A stretch of 64,000 nucleotides of DNA from Ophiocordyceps camponoti-saundersi (nom. inval.) (lineage: Eukaryota > Ascomycota > Sordariomycetes > Hypocreales > Ophiocordycipitaceae). The translations under genes and the position numbers were made by a program. The stretch covers positions 72,000 through 135,999 of the forward strand of contig PDHQ01000016.1 of assembly GCA_003339415.1 (NCBI GenBank). The letters are read 5' to 3'. Shown one piece after another: positions 11,791 through 22,164 of this stretch; position 1 is the stretch's first letter, and the number at the start of each line of letters is the position of its first letter. The notes beneath the pieces were generated by a model. It was given only the letters and a program-made list of their open reading frames with translations, was not told the DNA's origin and did not search any database.

Positions 11791-12526
11791 ATGAAGGGTC
11801 CCTTCAAACCTCACCCTTTTGTCCCCTGAAGCTCAGCTGTCGGCCGGCTGACGACGTATTGGAAGAATAGCCATTATCCAACGAGTCCTGTCAGCATCGG
11901 TAACGGTCGACAAGGAAGTCATCTCGTCCATCGGCCGCGGCGTGCTGGTCTTCGCCGCCGTTGCGCCTGGAGACACGGAGAAGGAGATGAATACAATTGC
12001 CTCCAAGGTGTTGCGCATGAAGCTGTGGGACGATGAGACAGGTGGAAGGGTAACCTGATTGTTTCTCCCCAACGTAAAGTCAAGCTGACTAGGTATATGT
12101 ATTTCTGTATTAAAGTGGAAGAAGAGCGTCATGGATATCGGCGGCGAGGTCTTGTGCGGTAGGCCGTCTCCTTATCTACATAATTGGCGCCTATGAAAAC
12201 ATTGATAGCCTCGAATAAGTCTCCCAATTCACGCTCTTGGCTCGAACAAAAAAGGGGACCAAGCCCGACTTTCACGGAGCCATGAATCCAGAAGAGGCCG
12301 GTCGTCTTTACCACTACTTTGTACGCAAGGTGGGCGACGAGTACGAGGCGAGCCGAGTCAAAGATGGCAAGTTTCAGGCCATGATGGAGGTGGCACTGAT
12401 CAACGACGGGCCGGTGAGTGCGGTCGAGGATCGAGGCCGGCAGCCCAGTCTTGGACTAACGAAGGTTGGCCGAGGCAGGTGACGCTGGAGCTTCAGACAG
12501 GCGGAGGCAAAGAGGGGGCCGCGTGA
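11791..12526 (+). CDS. DTD1: D-aminoacyl-tRNA deacylase (DTD1 type)
   Basis: Five exons (11791-11797, 11871-12049, 12116-12158, 12220-12413, 12479-12526) give 156 aa, the usual DTD length (~150). The first exon is only 7 nt (ATGAAGG) and joins across a 73-nt intron with a CTGAC branch site to restore the family N-terminus MKAIIQRVLSASVTVD. All four introns are 61-73 nt, and phases agree throughout. Both active-site motifs are present: SQFTL at 78-82 and the cross-subunit NDGPVT motif at 138-143, which carries the Gly-Pro pair that excludes L-amino acids. The homodimeric cytosolic enzyme hydrolyses D-amino acids (and glycine from tRNA-Ala) off mischarged tRNAs. The gene is divergent from Not3/5 and upstream of the cyclophilin. 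Confidence 0.93.
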
Positions 12527-13148
12527 TGGGGATGAGCAGTAAGAGACGAAATAAAGTAGGGTCAAAGCCGTTGGTGTTGGACCGTTTTAGCAGGTATGTA
12601 TGTATGTATGTATGTGGTACGGATAGATGTTGTCGGCGTGTGTTGGCTTGGGTCTGGGTTCGCTATCCGTAGGTAGTCCGTAGTCCATACATATGCACGT
12701 CCGTAGATAGTAGCCTGTAGGTGTCTGGTAGATTGCTTGCGCAAGTGTTTATTTGTACATACCATATACAGCATCTGTATTCGCACATCATCTACAATGC
12801 ATGCCGCAGCCATTCGCAAAGAGGAAGGAAAACTCGGCTCCCGTGTCTCTAGAAACTTCTACGGCCGAGCCCCTCCCCCACCCGGGGAACCTGCCCTGCC
12901 CTGTCTGGAAGAGATTACCCCAGAATCTTCCTCCCCTCTTCTTCAGAGGCATCACGACTTCCTCAAGAGCATGGATTCGCCAGCTGTTCCATCCTAGTGC
13001 TTTGTGTTGTCTTGCCTGTAATAACGGTTCTCTTCCTCTCTTCCTCCCTACCTCCTTACTACCCGTTCCAGAGCCCACTCATACATCTACCCTGTCCCTA
13101 CCTTCAACAACCACCGCCAAACAAATTTCGCTTCTGCATCGATCGATA
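12527..13148. other. Spacer and promoter of the CYP40 gene
   Basis: ATGT repeats at about 12595-12614 are followed by the cyclophilin promoter. I see no additional gene. Two GAAnnTTC palindromes in this stretch are listed separately. Confidence 0.5.
12852..12930 (+). promoter_or_regulatory. Possible heat-shock elements upstream of CYP40
   Basis: Two perfect GAAnnTTC inverted pairs occur at 12852-12859 (GAAACTTC) and 12923-12930 (GAATCTTC), 220-300 bp before the start codon. HSF trimers normally need three alternating nGAAn units, so each site is at most partial. Yeast CYP40 homologues are Hsp90 co-chaperones under HSF control, which makes the placement suggestive but unproven. Confidence 0.3.
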
Positions 13149-14420
13149 ATGGCCTCCGACTCTAAGCGCCCGCGCGTCTTCTTCGACGTCACCATCGGCG
13201 GCAAACCCGCCGGTCGCATCACGATGGAGCTCTACTCCGACCTCGTCCCCAAGACGGCCGAGAATTTCCGCTGTCTCTGCACCGGAGAGAAGGGCATCGG
13301 CAAGACGGGCAAGCCGTTGCACTACAAGGGATCCATCTTCCACCGCGTCATCAAGCAGTTTATGATCCAAGTGCGTTTCCCTCCATTTTCCTCTCCCGTC
13401 TGGTCTTTTCCTCTTCCCTTATCGTCTGTTGCTAACACTTTCTCCCCTCTTCCTCCAGGGCGGTGACTTCACTGCTGGTGATGGCACAGGCGGCGAGTCC
13501 ATCTACGGCGCTAAGTTCGAGGACGAGGACTTTCCCAAGAAGCATGAGAAGCCATTCCTTCTCTCCATGGCCAATGCCGGCGCCAGTGAGTTTTCTTCCT
13601 CTATTTTGTCTCCTCACCAATCCCGTACAGCCAAACTCACTCCCTCTCAACAAAAAAAGACACCAACGGCTCTCAATTCTTCATCACGACCGTGGCAACT
13701 CCCCATCTCGACAACAAGCACGTCGTCTTCGGCCACGTCCTAAACGGAAAGTCGGTCGTCCGCCAGATAGAGAACCTCAAGACGACGACAGGCGACAAGC
13801 CCGGCAAAGAGGCCGTCATCGCCGACTGCGGCGAACTCGAGGGCGAGGCCGCCCTCGCGGCCGACGTCAGCCAACCGGACGCCATGGGCGATCACTACGA
13901 GGACTTCCCCGAAGACTGCGCCGAAACCCTCGACGCCGAAAAGGTGCTCAAGATCGCCACCGACTGCAAGGACTTTGGAAACAAGGCCTTCAAGGCAGGC
14001 GACGTCTCTCTCGGCCTTACCAAGTACGAAAAGGGCCTGCGCTACCTCAACGAAGAACCCGACCTGGACGACGCCCCCGCCACGACGAAGCAGGGTCTCG
14101 ACGCCCTCCGCTTCTCCCTCAACAACAACGCCGCCCTCCTCAGCACCAAGCTGAGCTCGTGGGACGACGCCATCCGCTACGCCACCGCCGCCCTCGCCGC
14201 CCCCGGAACGTCGGATGCCGATCGCGCAAAGGCCCACTTCCGCCGCGGCTTCGCCCACGTCCGCGCAAAGGACGAGGAGAGCGCGCTGACGGACCTCGAG
14301 GAAGCCCATCGGCTCGTCCCCTCCGACGGCGTCGTGGCCAACGAGCTCACCGCCGTCAAGGCCAAGGCCGCCGCCCGAGCCGCCAAGGAGAAGGCAGCTT
14401 ATAAGAAGTTTTTCTCTTAG
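13149..14420 (+). CDS. CYP40-type peptidyl-prolyl cis-trans isomerase with TPR domain
   Basis: Exons 13149-13370, 13459-13585 and 13660-14420 give 369 aa, the normal CYP40 length. The cyclophilin domain spans residues 9-175 ([20 protein letters not shown]; active-site Arg66 and Phe71 in [31 protein letters not shown] across the second junction). The position equivalent to the CypA tryptophan is His132 ([10 protein letters not shown]), the CYP40 signature linked to weak cyclosporin binding. The C-terminal half (about 215-360) holds three TPR units ([59 protein letters not shown]), which bind the Hsp90 MEEVD tail. The role is an Hsp90 co-chaperone in the cytosol, equivalent to yeast Cpr6/Cpr7. 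Confidence 0.95.
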
Positions 14421-15341
14421 CTTCCGCCCTTTTTGTCCTTTTTTTCCCCCCCTCTACTACTGTATTCTCTCTTTTTTTTTTCTTCAACAAGAAAAACATC
14501 ATGTCTTCGTCTCTGTCCCAAAGATTCTTTTACCCACTTTTTGTTTTTTCCTTTTCACCACTCCGCGAGACGACGATGGCATAGCGAGCATGAGAAGGGG
14601 GAGAGTAGGGCTGGTGGGCTATTGTAAAGAGGTGTATTTCCAAGGGGATAGCTTCTTTTTTTTGTCATGCGAACTTGACAATTGCCGTGGGTATGAAAAG
14701 GTGTGAAGCTTTCTTTTGCTGGTTTGTGTAGATGTGTGTGTAAACAAGGCGATCACCCTGTTTTTCTTCCCCTTGAGCTCTTGAAAGTGAGTGTGAAAGG
14801 GGTTCAGCTATTCCATCTCTACCCTCGCCCACGCACCCACGAATAGTGAAAACTTGTCAAGAAAAAATCATCACTAAAACGATGGGGAAAGAAACACGAT
14901 GAAGAAAGAAAGAAAGGCTGTTAACTGAATGGTATATTTCGAACCTTGGCCCCCTTTTTATCCTCAACGACGCTTAGGGCTTCGATTCGGGAAAAAAAAA
15001 ACAACTAATTTGACTTTTTTTTATCAGAGTGAGAATATGAGAAGAAAGGTGAAGAGAAGAGAAGAAGAGAGGAAGAGAGGAAGAGAGGAGAGAAGAGGGT
15101 TGGGTGGGAGGAAAAAAGGGGCAAGTTGGTTTTGAAAGTGAGGAGAGATGAGGGGACGAGAAGAGAGGATGAGAAGATATGAAGAAAAGAAAGAGATGAG
15201 AAGAAAAGAGACCAAGAAAACAGTAGAAACAAAAAAGAAGAAAAGAAGCATCGAATCGTCCCGAAAGCCGCCATCGTAATCAAGAAAAGAAACCATAACC
15301 GCCCCATCTCCATCCCCGTCCCCCAAAATGAAGAAAGATGC
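14421..15341. other. Spacer between convergent genes
   Basis: This is the 3' flank of both the cyclophilin (+) and the RasGAP gene (-). It is T-rich, then purine-rich, with GAGAA/AAGAG repeats at 15050-15240. It holds terminators and UTRs at most; I see no gene. Confidence 0.5.
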
Positions 15342-18300
15342 TCATCTATGCTTCAAATCCGGACTCTCAGCCCGGCTACCGATACGCATGATGCCGCTCA
15401 GCAACGTCCTCCCAACCTTTCCGTTGCGAGCCTTGGCCGACGTCCCCCCCGCAGAGGTAGACAGGCTGGTCCCGTCGCGGCTCGTCGGCCCCTCTTCCGC
15501 CAATGTCCCGGCCCCGATGGCCGTCGCGTCCGACGGTTGGGCCCAGCTGAGGGCCTCGATGAGGCTGGCCTGCTCTCGCGACTCGGCCAGCTGTTCCGCT
15601 CCCCGCGTCGCGAGGGCCCTGGCGCGACATCTTTTCGTCTGCGACAGGCACGCCTCTGCCCGCTTCTGGAGGTCTTGACAGATGCGGTCGAAGGAGGCGA
15701 GGAGCTTATTGTCATCGTCGTCGTCGTCGTCGTCGTCGTCGTCATCATCATCATCGTCATTGTCGACCTCGTCCTCATCTTCATCGCCACCGGCGACCGC
15801 GACGGCCTTGCGCGGAGCCGAATCTACCCAGAGTTTGACCAAGCTGGCGAAGCTCCTCGCCACGTCAATGAGATACGGTAGGCTGGGAAATCCCTCGCGC
15901 GCGTCCGCATCCAGACGCCTGAGTATCGTCTCCGGCGTCCGGTAGCTGGGTGGCTGGTTGACCATGCCGGCGCGCTCGACAGGGATGCCGCAAACGCGAT
16001 CGATGTAGTCGCGGAAGACCGGCCGCTGCGCGCTGAGAAACTTGTTCATCGGCTCCATCCACTCCTCGCGCTTCCCAAACACTGACATGTTGGACATCTT
16101 CTGTAGCACCTTCGCTATGAGCGTCAGCGTCCGCTGCGCTCGTGGGCGAGGGTGGTCGCGGAGCAGGCCAAACAGCTTCGGCGATAGGATGGCCGGGCAG
16201 ATGAAGCGCAGGAACAGAAAGCCCGAGACGGCCGTGTAGGTCACCGTCCGCAGGAAATCGCCGTACCGGTCCTCCGCCACCGCCCGGATGTATTTGAGGA
16301 TGTGACGCAGCTCGGCCGGGAGCCGGTCGGCAGAGTCGGCTACGCGCCGCCACACCTCCGTCGTCAGCAGCATCAGCCGATTCCACCGCTGGTCCATCTC
16401 CGACGCCATGTGGTGATGGCCGTGGAGGTGCGGCAGCCGGCTGGGATCGACCTCGCAGTCCGGATCCAGCTCGTCGAGTTCGACAATCTTATCGCGGAGC
16501 ACCTCTGCCAGGTACTCGGTTCCGAGACGTCGCATGTGGAACTCGAGCGACTGCGTCAGCAGCGTGTTGCCGCGGAACAGCAGGTTGGCCTCGCCCGCCA
16601 ACGACCGGGACATGTCGCGGACGAGCAGCTCGCGGCCCGTATTGGCAGCCGTCGAGATGGCCGTGTTGGGCGGCGTCGGTATCGGCTCGCCGCTGCCCGA
16701 ATCGCCCGACCGCAGCCGGCCGCCGAAGCGAACCTTCTTCATCGTCGTCTGGCTCCCTATGCCGTCCATCTCGTCCTCGACCAGGGCCATGAGCCAGTTG
16801 CTCGCCGAACCGGACGCCTGGAAGATATCGAGGAACGTCTCAGACAGCCGGCGAAGCTGACCCGGCAGCGCCGCCGATATCATCGTCGTCAGCCCGGTGG
16901 GGAAACGGTGCAGCAGCTCAGATAGCGGCGCGTACTCCTTGGCCAGGAGAGCGACTTGTTCCGTGAGCGACACCTTGACCAGCATCGACCCGACGGGCTG
17001 CTGCCTGTCATCCATGATCTGCAACCACTCCTCGTGATCCTTGCCCCGCTCCAGCTCGTCCAAAGTGATGTTGACCGTGCCGTAAACGACTTCTTCGAGT
17101 GCCTCGCCGCTGCCGCTCGACGCGGAACCCTTCCTCGCAGCGGGCTCGCCGCCATGCTTGCCTCCGCTCGCTTCCATGACGCGCTTGAGCACGATTGTCA
17201 GCTCCCGCACCGTCGGCGGCAGGTCGGAGAACTCGCAGTCCTCTCTCCAGAACGGATTACGGGTGCCGGGCCTCGTAGTCGTCCTCGCCCGAACCTCGTT
17301 GTCGACGATGACCTCGGCCAGGTAGTCTCCCACCGGCGCTTCCGCATGTTCCGTCTTGGTCCCCCTTTCGGCCTCGGGATCCGTCGACGGTCGTGCCCGG
17401 ACCTTGGCCTCCGTAACCCTGACGCCGACCGTCTTCGTGATGCGGAACATGGTCCCGACGCGATCTGTCTTTTCCTCCACCTCGTCGCTGCCGCCGCCCT
17501 CCTCCTCGTCCTCCTCGTCCTGAGGGTCGTTCGGCGGGACGCCCAGCCGGTGAACGTCGGGCACCGCAAAGGCGCGCAACAGCACAAACCAAACCTCGAA
17601 CGGGACACGGCTCTCGAGGGCCAGATACACCGGGCGAAATATGGACAGGTGCGTCGACGACGGCGCATACGTGGGGAAGATGGCGAGGCAGAATTCGCGA
17701 TCCAGAACGGTGCTGTCGAGCTGCTGGATAGCGTAACGCGAAAGCTGCGAAAGCTGGATGATGCACAGCACGGAAATGCCGTTCTCCATCAATAGCCTGA
17801 ACTCGCCGTCCTCGTGGAGGATGCACGACGCTTTCCTCCATGAGGCCGCTGATGTCAGGTGAGTTGAGGACCGACGAATAAGCTCGTGTGGCGTTGCGGC
17901 CGGCCCCTTGTCCCACAACATCACGGTGCCGACCTTGATGATGCTCGAGACGCGTCCGGCGTCGGTAGATGAGGTAGACTGCCCCTGCCTCCGTAGGGTC
18001 GGCCGGACCTGGGCGGCGGAGGAACTGCTGCCGGCAGTGCCGGGTGTCGTGGGAGATTCGACGTCGTTGGATGCTCTCGCGCCGGGAGGTCCGACCTGCT
18101 GCCAGCAGAGGAGGGCGGCGAGCCAGAGGCTCAACTCGTCGGAGGAGAGCGGCCGCAACAGGAGTATGGTGGGCTCGGCAAAAGCCTGCTGCTGCCTCTG
18201 CTGGCTGGCGGCAACGAGCTCGAGGCACGGCCTGCCGGATTCGGGATACTCGACCGGTAGAACCCTGCAGCCGCGGAGGTCCGAGATGAGAGTCGACAGC

Positions 18301-19280
18301 GTCGAACCACCGAACCCCTTCAGCGCCGGATGGCCGACGAGAGAGCCCTTGTCGTCGTCGATGAAGGCAAAGCCGGCGCGCCAGGGGCCGCCGACGTCCA
18401 CCTGGCATTCAATGTCGCCGCGCATCCTACCTTCCAGGGCGCTCATGAGCGAGATGATCCTGGCGGGCTCCGCGGCGACGACGGGGCTGGCGAAGCTGTC
18501 GACCGAGGCCATGGGCGGCGCGATGGGCGACGCAGGTCGCGATGACAGCCGCCTCAGGAGACGCTTGTTGGACGACTTCTTGTCCTTGTCCCTGTCCTTG
18601 TCCTTGTCCTTGTCCTTGGCCTTGCCGGACGGGTCTAAAGCTCGGTGGTGAGCGGACAAGGATTGGTACGAGGTCGACGTCTCGAGGTCCAGGGCGGGGG
18701 CGGGCGGCGGCACGACCGGCGGCGGCGACCTTGGCAGCAGATCGTCGGACAGCGGCGGCGCCGGCGGGGGCGGCGGAGGGGGGCCGGAGGTGCTCAGGCT
18801 GCCTACCTTATGGCGATGGCGGTCTGGGGCGGGCGGCGCGCTTCTCTGCGCCAGCATGCCGGTGTCCAAGGTCCGGGTCCTTGGCCTGCTGGAGCTGGCG
18901 GCGACGGACCGGACCTGGTGGAAGCGTGGATGGTGGGTCTGTAAGGGCGATGAGGACGGCAGCGGCTGTGCCGTACCGGGACTGTCGTACGGCTCGGCAA
19001 GCGGGGGACCGAAGACTATGCCCTGACGTCTGCTCCCTCCGGCGGGGCCGAGTAGTGCTATTGGCGAGCCTGGTTGGGATGACGATAGGCGTGAGATGGA
19101 AGGTGTCGCGAGCCGTAAGGGCTCGACGGTGGTGGCGGCATTGTACCTGGCGACAGGGCGTTCTGCAGTCGGTGGCGGCGAGGCTTGCTGATGGTGGTGT
19201 TGCCAGTCTGCACTTTCGCTACCGCCGCTCTCGGAGGCGGCGGCCGAGACTTGTCCTTCCATAGCTGGTGACAGGCTCAT
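15342..19280 (-). CDS. Ras GTPase-activating protein, PH-C2-RasGAP (Bud2/Cla2-like)
   Basis: A single uninterrupted frame gives 1312 aa from ATG 19280; an in-frame ATG at 19298 would add six residues. The first 280 residues are disordered, with Pro runs and a KD-dipeptide tract coded by TCCTTG repeats. A PH-like region follows (VGTVMLWDKGP; FEVWFVLLRAFAVPDVHRLG), then a C2 domain around residues 650-800 (NPFWREDCEFSDLPPTVREL). The RasGAP domain covers about 850-1130. It has the arginine finger in LLFRGNTLLTQSLE and the core FLFLRFICPAILSPKLFGLL, so catalysis should be intact. The C-terminus holds a 17-residue Asp run. In yeast, Bud2 acts on the Rap-type GTPase Rsr1 to position polarity; filamentous homologues affect hyphal growth and development. 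The Bud2 identity is inferred from architecture. Confidence 0.87.
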   Translation of the reverse strand: MSLSPAMEGQVSAAASESGGSESADWQHHHQQASPPPTAERPVARYNAATTVEPLRLATPSISRLSSSQPGSPIALLGPAGGSRRQGIVFGPPLAEPYDSPGTAQPLPSSSPLQTHHPRFHQVRSVAASSSRPRTRTLDTGMLAQRSAPPAPDRHRHKVGSLSTSGPPPPPPPAPPLSDDLLPRSPPPVVPPPAPALDLETSTSYQSLSAHHRALDPSGKAKDKDKDKDRDKDKKSSNKRLLRRLSSRPASPIAPPMASVDSFASPVVAAEPARIISLMSALEGRMRGDIECQVDVGGPWRAGFAFIDDDKGSLVGHPALKGFGGSTLSTLISDLRGCRVLPVEYPESGRPCLELVAASQQRQQQAFAEPTILLLRPLSSDELSLWLAALLCWQQVGPPGARASNDVESPTTPGTAGSSSSAAQVRPTLRRQGQSTSSTDAGRVSSIIKVGTVMLWDKGPAATPHELIRRSSTHLTSAASWRKASCILHEDGEFRLLMENGISVLCIIQLSQLSRYAIQQLDSTVLDREFCLAIFPTYAPSSTHLSIFRPVYLALESRVPFEVWFVLLRAFAVPDVHRLGVPPNDPQDEEDEEEGGGSDEVEEKTDRVGTMFRITKTVGVRVTEAKVRARPSTDPEAERGTKTEHAEAPVGDYLAEVIVDNEVRARTTTRPGTRNPFWREDCEFSDLPPTVRELTIVLKRVMEASGGKHGGEPAARKGSASSGSGEALEEVVYGTVNITLDELERGKDHEEWLQIMDDRQQPVGSMLVKVSLTEQVALLAKEYAPLSELLHRFPTGLTTMISAALPGQLRRLSETFLDIFQASGSASNWLMALVEDEMDGIGSQTTMKKVRFGGRLRSGDSGSGEPIPTPPNTAISTAANTGRELLVRDMSRSLAGEANLLFRGNTLLTQSLEFHMRRLGTEYLAEVLRDKIVELDELDPDCEVDPSRLPHLHGHHHMASEMDQRWNRLMLLTTEVWRRVADSADRLPAELRHILKYIRAVAEDRYGDFLRTVTYTAVSGFLFLRFICPAILSPKLFGLLRDHPRPRAQRTLTLIAKVLQKMSNMSVFGKREEWMEPMNKFLSAQRPVFRDYIDRVCGIPVERAGMVNQPPSYRTPETILRRLDADAREGFPSLPYLIDVARSFASLVKLWVDSAPRKAVAVAGGDEDEDEVDNDDDDDDDDDDDDDDDDNKLLASFDRICQDLQKRAEACLSQTKRCRARALATRGAEQLAESREQASLIEALSWAQPSDATAIGAGTLAEEGPTSRDGTSLSTSAGGTSAKARNGKVGRTLLSGIMRIGSRAESPDLKHR
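15708..15775. repeat. Trinucleotide GTC/ATC run coding poly-Asp
   Basis: A GTC/ATC triplet repeat inside the RasGAP coding region that reads as a long aspartate run on the minus strand. Triplet repeats change length without frameshift, so allelic variation in run length is likely. Confidence 0.8.
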
Positions 19281-19960
19281 GCCATGGCTTGACCGCATTC
19301 ACGCCCATGCAGCACCGCATTGAGACGGTTCCCCCCCTCCCCTTGTTTTGTTTTTCTATTTGTCTGCCTTTCCCTTGTCTGACGGTTGATCCGAACCGGT
19401 GAGGAGAAGGCTTTCCCACAGAGGGAGGTAAGGGTGAGAAGGGGGAAAGAAAAAGGGCTGCTGACGCACGAGTCAATGCTTTTTGGGTGATTGATTTGCC
19501 GGGGTCGGCCGGGATGACGCAGAGGAGGGCGGAGGAGGGCGAGGGCCAGCCAACGGCGCGCGCCGCAATCGCTGTATGTATTGTATGTATGTGTAGTATG
19601 TAGGTGGGTTGGTATGTGGTGTGCTCGCACAACAGGATATGCTCTATATGTATGAAGTTGGGGGCGATTCCAGTCTCTTCTTTTTCTTCTTCTATTCCTT
19701 GTCCTGCGTCGTTGCAAGGGAGAATATGCGCCTTCAAATTGCGACGTCGCGAGCCAGTATCCGCGTAAGTGTACGGATAGGCGACGACAGCAACGGCGAC
19801 GGCTTCGGATCGAGACGGCGAAGGAGAGGACGAGTCCGCATTAGCCGACGCCAGGGCTGAAATCGGAAGCCGGATCACCACCGAGTCGAAGGGTCAAAGA
19901 TCCGAGCGAACGGGGATGAAGCTGGTAATGGGGGGAGGTATGTACTAAGCGAGCGAAGCT

Positions 19961-19968
19961 GCTTTTAG

Positions 19969-20053
<85 letters not shown>

Positions 20054-20092
20054 CGCGGGGGGGGGCTTTTAGCCGGGGGGGGGGGGAGGGGG
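19961..20092. repeat. Long G homopolymer with duplicated boundary motif
   Basis: Positions 19971-20053 are all G except an A at 20009, followed by CGC, nine more Gs, and then a second GCTTTTAGCC (20065-20074) plus another G run. The same 10-mer GCTTTTAGCC sits at 19961-19970 directly before the first G run. The tandem [GCTTTTAGCC + poly-G] pattern suggests either replication slippage or, more likely, a consensus or assembly artefact. Confidence 0.75.
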
Positions 20093-20466
20093 AGTGACGA
20101 GAGAGGGAGAGAGGGAGAGAGGGAGTCAGAGGAGGAGGAGGGGGGGGGGGGGGCGCCAGGAGGCTGGAGCCTGGAGCCTGAGCCAGGGTGGGTACTGGAG
20201 CCCTGGAGGCCGCCGCGCCCCCCTCCCCCACTCGGAGGTGGAGTGGGCACCTGTGCCATGGGAGAGGTATCGGACGTGGATGAATGCGGTAGCGTTATGC
20301 GGATGGTGAGTGAAGGAGGTACAACGGCTGTAGGGTGCAAGTACATTGGGGAGCAGGATCCATTTGGCTTCCAACGGCAGCGCCGCAGATGCCGAGCCCG
20401 AGAATGCCTTGTTGGCAGCGTAGTTGTTTTTCACTTGTGCCGGACAGATTGCTTGATGAGCAGCTT

Positions 20467-20468
20467 AC

Positions 20469-20499
<31 letters not shown>

Positions 20500-20500
20500 T
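20467..20500. repeat. (ATGT)n microsatellite
   Basis: A perfect tetranucleotide array of about eight ATGT units. It is one of many TATG/TACC arrays in this genome segment. Confidence 0.85.
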
Positions 20501-22164
20501 GCACTCCGTATGGCACTCACCTTTGCTCGTCACACGTGAAGATGGAAGAAGGAAAAGAAAGATGGACCTGATGTTGACAATCATAACAAACCTTGACATC
20601 CTCTCCTCATCTTTCCCCCCCTAAAAGCTAGCCGCCACCACCGCCACCACCACCACCACCACCACCGTCATCGCAGTTAAATCCTACCACGAACCTTCGA
20701 ATCCCAAAGGCAAGGAGCCGGACCTACCTCCTTGCCTACCTACCTATCTCCCTACGTCCACATCTACATATGTACATATGTACCTACATACACAACAAAC
20801 CTACAGGCTACAGATGCGCCCATGACTTCTTCATCCCAACGATAGCCCCCTTTTTCTTTTCTTTTCTTTTCTTCTCCTTCCCGATCGCATGACCATCTTC
20901 CTACCTACTCATGCGCCTTCTCATGCGCCGAGAGGCAAAGGGTAAAAGGGGGCGGGGGGAAGAAGTTCCAGGGATATGTGCCCGTAGGCATGTACGAGTA
21001 CTATGTCAAGCTGACAGTAGTATGTATGTATGTATGACGACGTCTCAAAAGAATGAAGCAAATCCCAGCCAAGGAATTGATTCTTTTCTTTCTTCTTTCT
21101 CCCCTTCTTTCTATTACACACACGAAAAACATCGATACACTCCGATATCCTCCGTAACTACGGACCATTATCGTGTATATAAAAATAACAACCTACAGAA
21201 ACATGACTGCATCTTGCATGTCTCATCGCTAACCTGTTATGTTCGTTCCATCCCCCGGATCTGAGACTCGGTTTAAGAAAGAATGAAATAGAAACTGAAG
21301 CCAACCGTCGTCGTCTTGCACCTCCTACCTCTCTCCACCTTCCTCTCCCTCCTCAGCCCACGTCATTCGTCATCGGCCGTGCGGTTGAGCTTGCAACTTA
21401 AGCTTTATCGCCTTGGCATATTTACATGCCTGCTCACTTTATAATAACACCACATTCTCTTCTCTACCAACCTGCTATCTGCCTACCTATCTACGGAGTC
21501 ATCCGTATAGTCAGCGTACCTACCTACCTAGATAAACACATGTCCCCATCAGTCTTCCACCTGCCTGCCTACCTACATGGTATGTACATACATATGCACC
21601 CCCGCTCCACTCGTCCTTTGATGCCCGCATATCCGCCCGCCCACCTCATCCCTACACGGGGGTCCCAAGCCGAGCTTCTCTGCGACCGGCATCCTTCCCG
21701 GGTTCAAGGGCCATCCGCACTGAGACAGTCGTCATCCGCAGATAGAGTCCCAAAACGACATGCTACTCATCCGTCACAAGACCCACTACTGACACCTGGC
21801 TTCGTATTGTGAGGTACGCTACAGAGACGATATCCGTCTTCACGCCCAAGATGCTCACGACTCTTCAACTGCGTGTTGCCAACATCATCACTCGGTAAAA
21901 AAGTAGGATTAAAACAAAGGAACACAGCACATGCTCAAAAAGGAATCGATGCATTCATACCATGTCACGGCCGCCAATCACTCAACAGTAATTGAAGACG
22001 GGAAGAATACGGCCTGTCCCCCAGAGACCCGGCCCAGGTGAAGGAAGCGAAGGACAAGAAAAGAAGAAAAAAGGGGGAAGAAAAGAAAATTCACTAGTAG
22101 TAAACTGTGGCGACCTTGATCAAGCCAGCAGCAACAGATGCAATCACCATCTCCCCCTTCTTCT

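Larger units (their letters stand above)
19299..22164. other. Gene-free stretch with G tract and microsatellites
   Basis: I see no supportable gene in about 2.9 kb. It contains the RasGAP promoter, a long G tract (listed separately), an ATGT run at 20467-20500, CAC repeats at 20637-20667, and TACC/TACAT runs at 20730-20800 and 21515-21600. The 3' flank of the 22165-23283 gene lies at the right end. Confidence 0.55.

Noticed and set aside
13463..14404. 313-aa Arg-rich ORF over the cyclophilin gene
   Set aside because: It is an out-of-frame shadow of CYP40 exons 2 and 3 that also reads across the intron.
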